NCBI RefSeq assembly: GCF_029632765.1
Contig: NZ_CP121247.1
Location: 1,488,001-1,552,000 of the forward strand
From: Arcanobacterium wilhelmae
GTDB lineage: Bacteria > Actinomycetota > Actinomycetes > Actinomycetales > Actinomycetaceae
Direction of reading: 5' to 3'
Length of the DNA stretch: 64,000 bases
The notes beneath the pieces were generated by a model. It had not been told where the DNA came from, searched no databases, and saw only the letters and a list, made by a program, of their open reading frames with translations. Each line of letters opens with the position of its first letter. The first letter of the stretch is position 1. Position numbers and translations under genes: made by a program. Shown in pieces: positions 18,509 through 24,733 of the stretch.

Positions 18509-19231
18509 ATGGCACTCACCCTGCGCAAACACTGGCTTGCAACGCTCGCAGCGCTCGCCGTGGCGGCAATTCTCGTAATCCAACTCGCCATCCCGTTCGT
18601 CAGCGCCATGACCGAAAAAGAACGGCGCGGAATCAACGAAATCCCGGGCGTCACCGAGAAAGCCGTCTCCCTCACCATCGACGACGGCCCCGATCCTCGC
18701 TTCACCCCTGCAATCCTCGACACACTCAAAGCAAAAGGCGCGAAAGCTACATTCTTCGTGGTCGGCACAGCCGCCGAAAAACACCCCGAACTTATCCGCC
18801 GAATCCTGGCCGAAGGCCACGAGATCGCCAACCACACCTACACCCACCCACACTTCGACAAAATTACTCCCGCGCAAGCTCGCGAAGAGATCGCGCAAGC
18901 CAAGCGAGTGCTCGCGAAATTCGGCGTCGACGCACAATGGGTGCGCGCGCCGCGCGGAGCAACCACCGGCGCGACGGCGCAGGTGCTGCGTAACTCAGGG
19001 ATGAGAGCCGCGGGCTGGACCATCGGCGTCGAAAACAACAAGCCGAAAGGGCCCGAAGGCCGTGCAGACCGCGTCATGGACGCCATGTTCCCTGGCGCGA
19101 TCATCCTCGCCCACGACGGGCGGCTCGACCGCTCCCCAACCGTCGCCACAATCCCCGTACTCCTCGACAAACTCCACGACGAAGGCTACCGAGTAGTGAC
19201 GCTCAGCCAACTCGCTGCGATGGGCCACTGA
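18509..19231 (+). CDS. Membrane-anchored polysaccharide deacetylase (CE4/NodB)
   Basis: Protein of 240 aa. An N-terminal membrane segment (about 10-33) is followed by a NodB homology domain that removes N-acetyl groups from peptidoglycan or another surface polymer. Family motifs are visible: TIDDGPD (D58, D59), metal-binding H109 and H113 in NHTYTHPHF, R146-P148-G150 in RAPRG, and the late H202 in ILAHDG. The metal triad Asp-His-His is therefore intact. It acts outside the membrane. The ATG at 18509 has only a weak AAAG upstream. It is flanked on both sides by copies of the 73-nt palindrome. The substrate is not determinable here; resistance to lysozyme is one possible role. Confidence 0.88.
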   Translation: MALTLRKHWLATLAALAVAAILVIQLAIPFVSAMTEKERRGINEIPGVTEKAVSLTIDDGPDPRFTPAILDTLKAKGAKATFFVVGTAAEKHPELIRRILAEGHEIANHTYTHPHFDKITPAQAREEIAQAKRVLAKFGVDAQWVRAPRGATTGATAQVLRNSGMRAAGWTIGVENNKPKGPEGRADRVMDAMFPGAIILAHDGRLDRSPTVATIPVLLDKLHDEGYRVVTLSQLAAMGH

Positions 19232-19247
19232 CGTCCGCTCGACGCCG

Positions 19248-19320
19248 GTGCACAACTCAATCACATCCGCGAGGCATTGCTCTCTTGGCAATGCCTCGCT
19301 CAACTGACAAAGTTGCGCAC
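19248..19320. repeat. 73-nt imperfect palindrome, solitary copy B
   Basis: It begins GTGCACAACTCAATCA and ends TGACAAAGTTGCGCAC. The inner stem is GAGGCATTGC/GCAATGCCTC, longer than in the tandem copies and with a compensated C-to-T/G-to-A change. It lies 17 bp after the deacetylase stop, between convergent genes. Confidence 0.92.
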
Positions 19321-19383
19321 GCGCACCGCGCGCGAACGAGCCCGCTGAGAACACAAAACGACGCCGGTACGCTCCTTGCACAA

Positions 19384-19416
19384 CGACGCCGGTACGCTCC
19401 TTGCGCACCGGCGTCG
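19384..19416. terminator. Inverted repeat downstream of the L33 gene
   Basis: CGACGCCGGT (19384-19393) pairs with ACCGGCGTCG (19407-19416). The left arm is part of a short direct repeat of about 23 bp, present twice between 19358 and 19404. It lies between the convergent deacetylase and ribosomal-protein genes and could end the minus-strand transcript. Confidence 0.55.
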
Positions 19417-19444
19417 CCTGTCAGAAAGCCTCAAAGAAACCCGC

Positions 19445-19612
19445 TCAGCGCGACTCCTTGAACTCCACATGCTTACCCACCATCGGGTCGTACTTCTTGA
19501 GCACGAGACGATCCGGGGTGTTTCGACGGTTTTTCTTGGTTACGTAGGTGTAACCCGTGCCCGCCGTCGAGACCATCTTGATGATCGGGCGGACGTCTGC
19601 TGCCTTTGCCAT
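19445..19612 (-). CDS. rpmG: Zinc-independent ribosomal protein L33
   Basis: Protein of 55 aa with the L33 core ([20 protein letters not shown], then [12 protein letters not shown]). It contains no cysteine at all, so it is the zinc-free (C-minus) paralogue, which replaces the zinc-ribbon form on the 50S subunit when zinc is scarce. It is the last gene of a minus-strand cluster S14, L36, L28, L33. The ATG lies at 19612. Confidence 0.93.
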   Translation of the reverse strand: MAKAADVRPIIKMVSTAGTGYTYVTKKNRRNTPDRLVLKKYDPMVGKHVEFKESR

Positions 19613-19762
19613 GTTGGCACCTCACTTTCGCCGCTCGCGCGGCACTTTTGCGGGCCTGCGGCCCGCTGCGAGCGTCGGCTCGCGATATTTCATCCGGGCC
19701 TGTGGTCCGCTGCGAACCCGCACTTGCGACGGGCCGGGCCCGCCGCGAGCCGGAACCCGCGA

Positions 19763-19999
19763 TTAAAACTTTTCTCCGCGACGGAGCATCTCTGCCACGA
19801 CGGCGTCGATGCCCTTCGAATCGATCGTTTTCAAGCCCTTGGTCGAGACCGTGAGCGTGATCGTGCGCCTCAGCGAGGGCACATAGAAACGCTTCTTCTG
19901 CAGATTCGGATCGAAACGGCGGTTGGTACGGCGATGGGAGTGCGAAACACTCTTGCCGAACGAGGGCTTACGCCCGGTGACCTGGCAATACGTTGCCAT
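19763..19999 (-). CDS. rpmB: Zinc-independent ribosomal protein L28
   Basis: Protein of 78 aa with the L28 signature [18 protein letters not shown]. Only one cysteine is present, so the two-CxxC zinc site of zinc-binding L28 is missing, as in mycobacterial RpmB2. Its ATG overlaps the L36 stop (ATGA), implying coupled translation. A GC-rich spacer of about 150 bp separates it from L33 downstream. It is part of the 50S subunit. Confidence 0.94.
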   Translation of the reverse strand: MATYCQVTGRKPSFGKSVSHSHRRTNRRFDPNLQKKRFYVPSLRRTITLTVSTKGLKTIDSKGIDAVVAEMLRRGEKF

Positions 20000-20121
20000 C
20001 AGCCCTGCCTTCCCTTGAACTTCGGGTTCAACTTGTTAATCACGTATGTTTTGCCACGGCGGCGAACAACCTTCGAGCCGGGCTGGTTCTTCAAACTCTT
20101 GAGCGATGCACGAACCTTCAT
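19999..20121 (-). CDS. rpmJ: Zinc-independent ribosomal protein L36 (YkgO type)
   Basis: Protein of 40 aa beginning [19 protein letters not shown] and ending NPKFKGRQG. This is the longer L36 paralogue without the C-x2-C...C-x4-H zinc ligands. A canonical GGAGG precedes the ATG at 20121. It overlaps the following L28 gene by 3-4 bp. The gap to S14 upstream (20122-20376) contains a 73-nt palindrome. Confidence 0.94.
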   Translation of the reverse strand: MKVRASLKSLKNQPGSKVVRRRGKTYVINKLNPKFKGRQG

Positions 20122-20254
20122 CGCAACCTCCTTCTCATGCGGTGGGCGAGGCGCTCACCTGTCTGCTGTGGGCAACGGGCGCTAGTTGGGAGTTATTCCC
20201 GACGCGGGGGCACCGGTTGCGGCCGGGGCGCCGGGTGCAGCCGGGCGCTGGACG

Positions 20255-20327
20255 CGTGCAGAACTCCATCACTTCCGCGAGGCATTGCGTATATAGCAAC
20301 GCCTGAGCGATTTGACAGAGTTACGCA
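20255..20327. repeat. 73-nt imperfect palindrome, solitary copy C, between S14 and L36 genes
   Basis: It begins GTGCAGAACTCCATCA and ends TGACAGAGTTACGCAC, with inner stem GGCATTGC/GCAACGCC (one mismatch). It is the most diverged copy and sits inside the gap of a co-directional ribosomal cluster, so if transcribed it would form an intercistronic hairpin. Confidence 0.9.
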
Positions 20328-20376
20328 CGAGATCACCGCGGCCGGACTAGCAGCGCCTCGAGCTCATAGTGCGGGC

Positions 20377-20682
20377 TCACCAGGACGACTTGCGCACGCC
20401 CGGCAGTTCGCCGTCGAGCGCCATTTTGCGGAAGCGCACGCGCGAGAGGCCGAACTTGCCGAGGTAGCCACGGGGGCGGCCGTCGACGACGTCACGGTTG
20501 CGCAAGCGGGTGGGCGAGGCGTCTCGCGGGAGGGCGTGGAGCGCAGCCATCGCTTCGGCACGCTCTTCCTCACTCAGGTGCGGGTTGACGCTGCGCTTCT
20601 TCAGCTCCGCGCGGCGCTCGGCGTAGCGCGCGACGATTTCGCGACGGCGCTGGTCAGCCACGATCTTGGACCGTTTGGCCAT
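20377..20682 (-). CDS. rpsN: Zinc-independent ribosomal protein S14
   Basis: Protein of 101 aa with the S14 core ([21 protein letters not shown]). It contains no cysteine, so it is the zinc-free long-form paralogue that substitutes in the 30S subunit. It is the first gene of the zinc-free cluster, transcribed away from the MRF-type GTPase. AAAGGAAG precedes the ATG. Two Zur-like boxes lie immediately upstream. Repression by Zur under zinc-replete conditions is the expected control for this gene set. Confidence 0.94.
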   Translation of the reverse strand: MAKRSKIVADQRRREIVARYAERRAELKKRSVNPHLSEEERAEAMAALHALPRDASPTRLRNRDVVDGRPRGYLGKFGLSRVRFRKMALDGELPGVRKSSW

Positions 20683-20700
20683 TCGACACTTCCTTTCATT

Positions 20701-20750
20701 TGAGAATTGCTCTCACGTATCGTTCTCTGGAATAATAGATAATCGTTCTC
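20701..20750. promoter_or_regulatory. Two putative Zur boxes between S14 and MRF genes
   Basis: TGAGAATTGCTCTCA (20701-20715) has 5-bp inverted arms TGAGA/TCTCA. GATAATCGTTCTC (20738-20750) has arms GAtAA/TTcTC. Both resemble the actinobacterial Zur operator (TGAxAATxATTxTCA-like) and lie in the short divergent promoter of genes that are zinc-regulated in mycobacteria. No zur gene is in the window. Confidence 0.6.
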
Positions 20751-20773
20751 AACAACGCAAGCGAGGAGCAGAC

Positions 20774-21973
20774 GTGACCCACCCCCTGATCGCCATCTCA
20801 AGCGCCGACCCGGTCCTCACCGACATCACCGCACTCTCGATCGACGCGCCCGCCACCGACGTCGTCGGACTCGCCACCAACGGCGCCACCGCAACGTTCC
20901 ACGAAACACGCCCCGGCTGGGAGGCGGTCAGCGAGCTCGCGCATGCGCCGCGAACGTTCGACATCCCTGGCGACTGCCTAACGTGCGGACTGCGCGAATT
21001 AATCCTCACCGTGGTTCGCGAGCGCATTTTGGCTGGCTGCGAGCGCACGATCCTCTTCCTCCCAGCCGGCCTGGAACTGCCCCACCTCGCACCCTCGCTC
21101 GGGTACGCGCTCGAGACCCTCGAGTTGGGTGGCGAGCCGGCTAGCGCTGGCGACGGCGGAAGTTTCGCCGATGCCGAAGCCGCGGGCGACGCCGAAGCGG
21201 CAGCTAGCCGCAGTGTTGGGAATAAGCCAGTAGCTCTGCTGGCGGGCGTCGCTCACCTGATCGACGTCGACCAGGCGACCGAGCAACTCCTCACCCATAC
21301 GCTCGCCTCCGATGCAGGGATCACCCTGATCGAGGACGACCCGCGGTGCGTGGCCGAAATCCACATGATGAACCTCGGGTATGCGGATCTGGTGCTTGCG
21401 GCGGGCGAGATAGATTCGCCCGGCGGGGAGCTCGTGGAGCACCTGCGCCCGCACGATACGTTGCTCGCCTCCACGATCGATTCGGCGTGGGCGGAGATTG
21501 CCGAATCGATCACGCACGATCCGGTAAGCGCAGTGGAGCGCGTACATCCCGTCACGACGCAGGCGTGGGGCGGGCCCGAATGCCACGGCACGTGGACGCT
21601 CGAGCTGAGCTCTCAGCGCCCGTTTCACCCGGCGCGTTTCACCGAGTTCGCCGAGGAACTAGCCGCCGAGGGCGCGTGCGGGCGTGGGTGTTTCTGGCTG
21701 ATTTCACGGCCGAACACCGTGTGTTCGTGGGAAACGGCCGGCGGGCAGATCGCCGTGGGCGAGGCCGGTGTGTGGGCTGATTTCCCGGACGGGATCGATG
21801 AATCCGGAGCCGAGATTTCGCAGCCGCGCTGCCACATTATCGTGACGGGAACCGGGGGCGAGGAAGCGGCCGAGCGGGTGCGACGCGCCTTCCACGCGAT
21901 CCTGTGCGAGCCGGACGAGATGGCTTGGGCCGGAGCCGACGGATTGGAGGAATGGCTCGGCGGAGAAATGTAG
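20774..21973 (+). CDS. mrf: MRF-like GTPase-family protein (ribosome hibernation factor recruiter)
   Basis: GTG at 20774, with GAGGAG 5 nt upstream, gives 399 aa. The protein resembles the COG0523-derived family of mycobacterial MRF/Rv0106: a CLTC motif (68-71) in the same place as CVSC, followed by a shared RPFHP stretch and an FWLISRP segment. MRF recruits a hibernation factor to zinc-free ribosomes in zinc starvation. As in Rv0106, no P-loop GKS/T is visible near the N-terminus, so GTPase activity is doubtful. It is divergent from the zinc-free ribosomal genes, as expected for a shared zinc response. The 3' end of the gene, including the stop, lies within a repeat tract that continues downstream. 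Confidence 0.82.
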   Translation: MTHPLIAISSADPVLTDITALSIDAPATDVVGLATNGATATFHETRPGWEAVSELAHAPRTFDIPGDCLTCGLRELILTVVRERILAGCERTILFLPAGLELPHLAPSLGYALETLELGGEPASAGDGGSFADAEAAGDAEAAASRSVGNKPVALLAGVAHLIDVDQATEQLLTHTLASDAGITLIEDDPRCVAEIHMMNLGYADLVLAAGEIDSPGGELVEHLRPHDTLLASTIDSAWAEIAESITHDPVSAVERVHPVTTQAWGGPECHGTWTLELSSQRPFHPARFTEFAEELAAEGACGRGCFWLISRPNTVCSWETAGGQIAVGEAGVWADFPDGIDESGAEISQPRCHIIVTGTGGEEAAERVRRAFHAILCEPDEMAWAGADGLEEWLGGEM

Positions 21974-22080
21974 CGGAGTAGCGGCTCGGCGGAGTAGCGG
22001 CTCGGCGGAGTAGCGGCTCGGCGGAGAAATGTAGCGGAGTAGCGGCTCGGCGGAGTAGCGGCTCGGCGGAGAAATGTAGC
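21957..22080 (+). repeat. Tandem GGCTCGGCGGAG repeats spanning the mrf stop
   Basis: A 16-bp unit GGCTCGGCGGAGTAGC and a 29-bp variant that inserts AAATGTAGCGGAG are repeated about seven times. The first unit encodes the last residues and stop of the mrf gene, so the array arose by duplicating the gene's 3' end. Confidence 0.85.
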
Positions 22081-22114
22081 GATAGTCGGACCGCTGAAAA
22101 TTTTGGTTCGAAAA

Positions 22115-22151
22115 TTGGGGTGTCGAGCCAAAATGCGGCTCGACACCCCAA
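22115..22151 (+). terminator. Hairpin terminator after mrf
   Basis: A 15-bp stem (22115-22129 with 22137-22151) has a 7-nt loop. An outer imperfect pair, CTGAAAATTTTGG (22093-22105) with CCAATATTTTCAG (about 22161-22173), extends it into a large cruciform-like structure. Confidence 0.7.
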
Positions 22152-22206
22152 AAAAGCGACCAATATTTTCAGTGACCGAAGTATCACTGTTTCACTGCGA
22201 GATGTC

Positions 22207-22236
22207 TTGTCAGCTCAATACCCCCTGGGGTATGCT
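22207..22236 (+). promoter_or_regulatory. CsoR/CstR-type operator overlapping a promoter
   Basis: ATACCCCCTGGGGTAT (22218-22233) has perfect 7-bp arms ATACCCC/GGGGTAT around CT, the hallmark operator of CsoR-family CstR repressors. It fills the spacer between -35 TTGTCA (22207-22212) and -10 TATGCT (22231-22236), which are 18 bp apart, so bound repressor would block RNA polymerase. Confidence 0.88.
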
Positions 22237-22242
22237 TATGCC

Positions 22243-22350
22243 ATGAACGAAGCCGGCGCACCAGCGCAGGCAACACCCGGCAACCTTTACTGGACACAGA
22301 AAATCGGTGAAGGACCGCGAGAGCAAAACACACTCCAGCGTTGCCGATAA
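22243..22350 (+). CDS. Possible leaderless 35-aa leader peptide
   Basis: An ORF starts with ATG exactly 6 nt after the -10 hexamer, at the expected transcription start, and ends TAA at 22350. The peptide (MNEAGAPAQATPGNLYWTQK...) resembles nothing I know. It may be a real leaderless small protein or leader peptide of the persulfide operon, or chance. It is supported only by promoter geometry and by five other genes here with the same spacing. Confidence 0.35.
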   Translation: MNEAGAPAQATPGNLYWTQKIGEGPREQNTLQRCR

Positions 22351-22371
22351 CTTCAACCGAAAGGCGCCAAA

Positions 22372-22512
22372 ATGTGCATGCCCGTTGCTTGTAAGAACTG
22401 CGGAAAGGTCACCTGGACTGGCTGCGGCCAGCACGTCGCCGCCGTCAAGGCCCAAGTCCCCGCCCAGCAGTGGTGCACCTGCTCGGATTCAGAGCGCAAG
22501 CCCGCGTTCTGA
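22372..22512 (+). CDS. Small Cys-rich (zinc-ribbon-like) protein, 46 aa
   Basis: This encodes a 46-residue protein with six cysteines in the pattern CM, C-x2-C, GC, C-x-C (starts MCMPVACKNCGKVTW). Short proteins of this look occur as unnamed actinobacterial hypotheticals. A GAAAGG lies about 8 nt before the ATG at 22372. It is placed between the CstR-type operator and the CoA-disulfide reductase gene, so it should be part of the persulfide-response transcript. Metal binding or thiol/persulfide trapping are guesses from composition. Confidence 0.7.
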   Translation: MCMPVACKNCGKVTWTGCGQHVAAVKAQVPAQQWCTCSDSERKPAF

Positions 22513-22540
22513 TCCACACAAACTTTTCCACCTCGAACAC

Positions 22541-22577
22541 TATCGGCGCTGGCGCACCGCGTACGCCAGCGCCGATA
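22541..22577 (+). promoter_or_regulatory. Intercistronic hairpin before the CoADR-rhodanese gene
   Basis: A perfect 14-bp stem (22541-22554 with 22564-22577) with a 9-nt loop lies in the 103-bp gap. It may reduce read-through from the small Cys-rich gene or stabilise the processed mRNA. Confidence 0.6.
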
Positions 22578-22615
22578 CCTTTGACGGCATTTCATTAACC
22601 AGAAAGATTTCACCC

Positions 22616-24283
22616 ATGCGTACAGTGATTATCGGAGGCGTAGCCGGCGGAATGTCCGCAGCCACACGCCTGCGCCGCCAGGATGAGCACATGGAAATCG
22701 TCGTTCTCGAAGCTACGAACTACGTGTCGTTCGCGAACTGCGGCCTGCCCTACCATGTGGGCGGCGTGATTCCCACCCGCGATTCGCTTCTTCTCCAGAC
22801 CCCGGCCTCCCTCGCCGCACGCTTCCGCATCGACGTGCGCGTGGCCACTCGCGCCACCGCAATCGACCGCGAGGCCAAGTGCGTTACCTTCGAAACACCC
22901 ACAGGCACGGGCGAGCTCGAGTACGACTACCTGATCCTCGCCCCCGGCGCCTCCCCTATCGTTCCACCAATCCCGGGGATCGAGCGCGCTCTACCCCTGC
23001 GTAACGTTGAGGATACGGACGCGCTGATCGCGGCTTCGTCCGCCGGCGACGCCGGTGCCACGGCCGTGGTGATCGGCGGCGGGTTCGTTGGGCTCGAGGT
23101 CGCTGAAAACCTCGCCCACCGCGGCTATGCGGTGACGGTGCTCGATCGCGCCTCCCACATCCTCCCCAACCTGGATCCGGAGATGGCTCAGGTGATGACG
23201 GATCATCTGCGCGCAAGCGGAATTACGGTGCTAACCGGCGCGAACGTGACCGAGGTGACGGCCGATTCCGTCATCGCCTCCGGCGCCGCCTACCCTGCCG
23301 ATCTGGTGATCGCATCGCTGGGCGTGCGCCCGAACTCGGGCCTCGCCGCCGACGCCGGCCTGGACGTCGCCCCCAACGGTGGCATCGTGGTGGACGACCA
23401 GCAGCGAACCTCCGATCCGGCAATCTTCGCTGTCGGAGACGCCGCGCTGAAGCGCGACGCGGTCTCCGGCGACGAGGTGCTCGTGCCCCTCGCACAAACA
23501 GCAAACCGCCACGGCCGCCTCGTTGCGGATGTGATTGTGGGTCGCGATGAGCACAGCCAGCAGGTGCTCGGCACTGCGATTATTGGCCTGTTTGGCATGG
23601 CTGCAGCCTCCACCGGCTGGACAGAAACGCGCGCTCGCGCCGCCGGCCGCGCGATCCGCGTCCTGCACGTACACCCCCCGCACCACGCCGGCTACTATCC
23701 TGGCGCCGAGCAGATCCACCTCAAGCTCGTGATCGACGCCCAAACGGATGCGATCCTCGGCGCCCAGGCTGTGGGACGCGAGGGTGCGGACAAGCGCATC
23801 GACGTGATCGCCACGGCGATCCGTGGTGGGATCACTGCCTCCGGCCTGGCCGATCTCGAGCTCGCGTACGCCCCACAGTTCGGCTCAGCGAAGGACGCCA
23901 TCAACATGGCGGGCTTCGTGGCGGAGAACATCGCGCGCGGCGAGCAATCGGCACAGTGGCACGAACTCGAAAATCGACTCGCCTCCGGCTGGACGCTGGT
24001 GGATGTGCGCTCGGCGAGCGAGTTCGCGCGCGGCGCGATCCCGGGCGCAGTGAACATCCCGGTCGATGAGTTGCGCGAGCGCGAGGGCGAGTTGCGCGAT
24101 CTGCTCGCGAAGGCCGAGGGCCCCGACGCCGGCAAGGTGCTTGTGCACTGCCAGGTGGGCTTACGCGGGCATATCGCCACCTCGCTACTCACGGGTCGTG
24201 GTTTTGACGTAGCGAACCTCGACGGCGGCTACCTCACGTGGAGCGCAGGCACGGCTTCCACTCGCGAAGGAGTGGCCGCATGA
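22616..24283 (+). CDS. CoA-disulfide/persulfide reductase fused to rhodanese
   Basis: Protein of 555 aa. An N-terminal FAD-binding motif (IIGGVAGGMSAATRLRR, residues 5-21) and the single active cysteine C42 in SFANCGLPY identify the CoA-disulfide reductase family. A second nucleotide-binding motif (VVIGGGFVGLEVAENL) follows, then a dimerisation domain. Residues about 465-545 form a rhodanese domain with active-site loop CQVGLRG (C512). Such fusions reduce CoA persulfide/polysulfide with NAD(P)H and handle sulfane sulfur. The ATG at 22616 is chosen because the Rossmann motif starts at once; the open frame further upstream is not conserved. It overlaps cstR by 4 bp (ATGA), and the shared CstR-type operator argues for induction by sulfide or persulfide. 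Confidence 0.9.
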   Translation: MRTVIIGGVAGGMSAATRLRRQDEHMEIVVLEATNYVSFANCGLPYHVGGVIPTRDSLLLQTPASLAARFRIDVRVATRATAIDREAKCVTFETPTGTGELEYDYLILAPGASPIVPPIPGIERALPLRNVEDTDALIAASSAGDAGATAVVIGGGFVGLEVAENLAHRGYAVTVLDRASHILPNLDPEMAQVMTDHLRASGITVLTGANVTEVTADSVIASGAAYPADLVIASLGVRPNSGLAADAGLDVAPNGGIVVDDQQRTSDPAIFAVGDAALKRDAVSGDEVLVPLAQTANRHGRLVADVIVGRDEHSQQVLGTAIIGLFGMAAASTGWTETRARAAGRAIRVLHVHPPHHAGYYPGAEQIHLKLVIDAQTDAILGAQAVGREGADKRIDVIATAIRGGITASGLADLELAYAPQFGSAKDAINMAGFVAENIARGEQSAQWHELENRLASGWTLVDVRSASEFARGAIPGAVNIPVDELREREGELRDLLAKAEGPDAGKVLVHCQVGLRGHIATSLLTGRGFDVANLDGGYLTWSAGTASTREGVAA

Positions 24284-24534
24284 AGCTCGAACCCGAGAGC
24301 GTGAAAGCGTCAATAACGCGCCTGAAGCGGGCCCGTGGCCAGCTCGATGCGGTGATCGCCATGCTCGAATCTGGCGACGAATGTGAGAAGGCCTTGACCC
24401 AGCTCGCTGCAGTCTCAAAAGCCGTCGATCGTGCCGGATACCTGGTGATCTCCACAGGCATGAAGCAATGCATCGCCTCAGGTAATGAAGTCGATGAGGA
24501 GAAGCTCTCGAAGCTGTTCCTTTCCTTGGCCTAA
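24280..24534 (+). CDS. cstR: CsoR-family persulfide-sensing repressor, CstR-like
   Basis: Protein of 84 aa, all-helical DUF156/CsoR family. Two cysteines, C35 and C64, occupy the conserved sensing positions. The histidine that copper-binding CsoR has four residues before its second cysteine is glycine here, which favours the CstR persulfide-sensing class over Cu(I) CsoR. It is translationally coupled to the reductase-rhodanese gene, and the operator ATACCCC-N2-GGGGTAT precedes the operon, so autoregulation is likely. Confidence 0.88.
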   Translation: MKLEPESVKASITRLKRARGQLDAVIAMLESGDECEKALTQLAAVSKAVDRAGYLVISTGMKQCIASGNEVDEEKLSKLFLSLA

Positions 24535-24541
24535 CGCACAC

Positions 24542-24585
24542 GAGCGGGTGGTTCGCGGAGAATGTTTTCCGCGAACCACCCGCTC
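24542..24585 (+). terminator. Terminator of the persulfide operon
   Basis: An 18-bp perfect stem (24542-24559 with 24568-24585), 8-nt loop, is followed by CCCCTTTTA. Confidence 0.9.
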
Positions 24586-24682
24586 CCCTTTTATCCGCAC
24601 GATGTATTCGTTCTCTGCGCAATGAATTCCCCGAGGCACCTGGGCGAATCGCGCACACATTATTGATGCTGTAACACGCAAA

Positions 24683-24714
24683 GGCCGGGGCGGTGGTTTC
24701 CCACCGCCCCGGCC
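24683..24714 (-). terminator. Terminator of the UPF0182 gene
   Basis: A 14-bp GC-rich stem (24683-24696 with 24701-24714), loop TTTC, lies 20 bp beyond the UPF0182 stop and is followed on that strand by TTTGCG. Confidence 0.88.
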
Positions 24715-24733
24715 TCCGTTCCGATCAAGCGCG

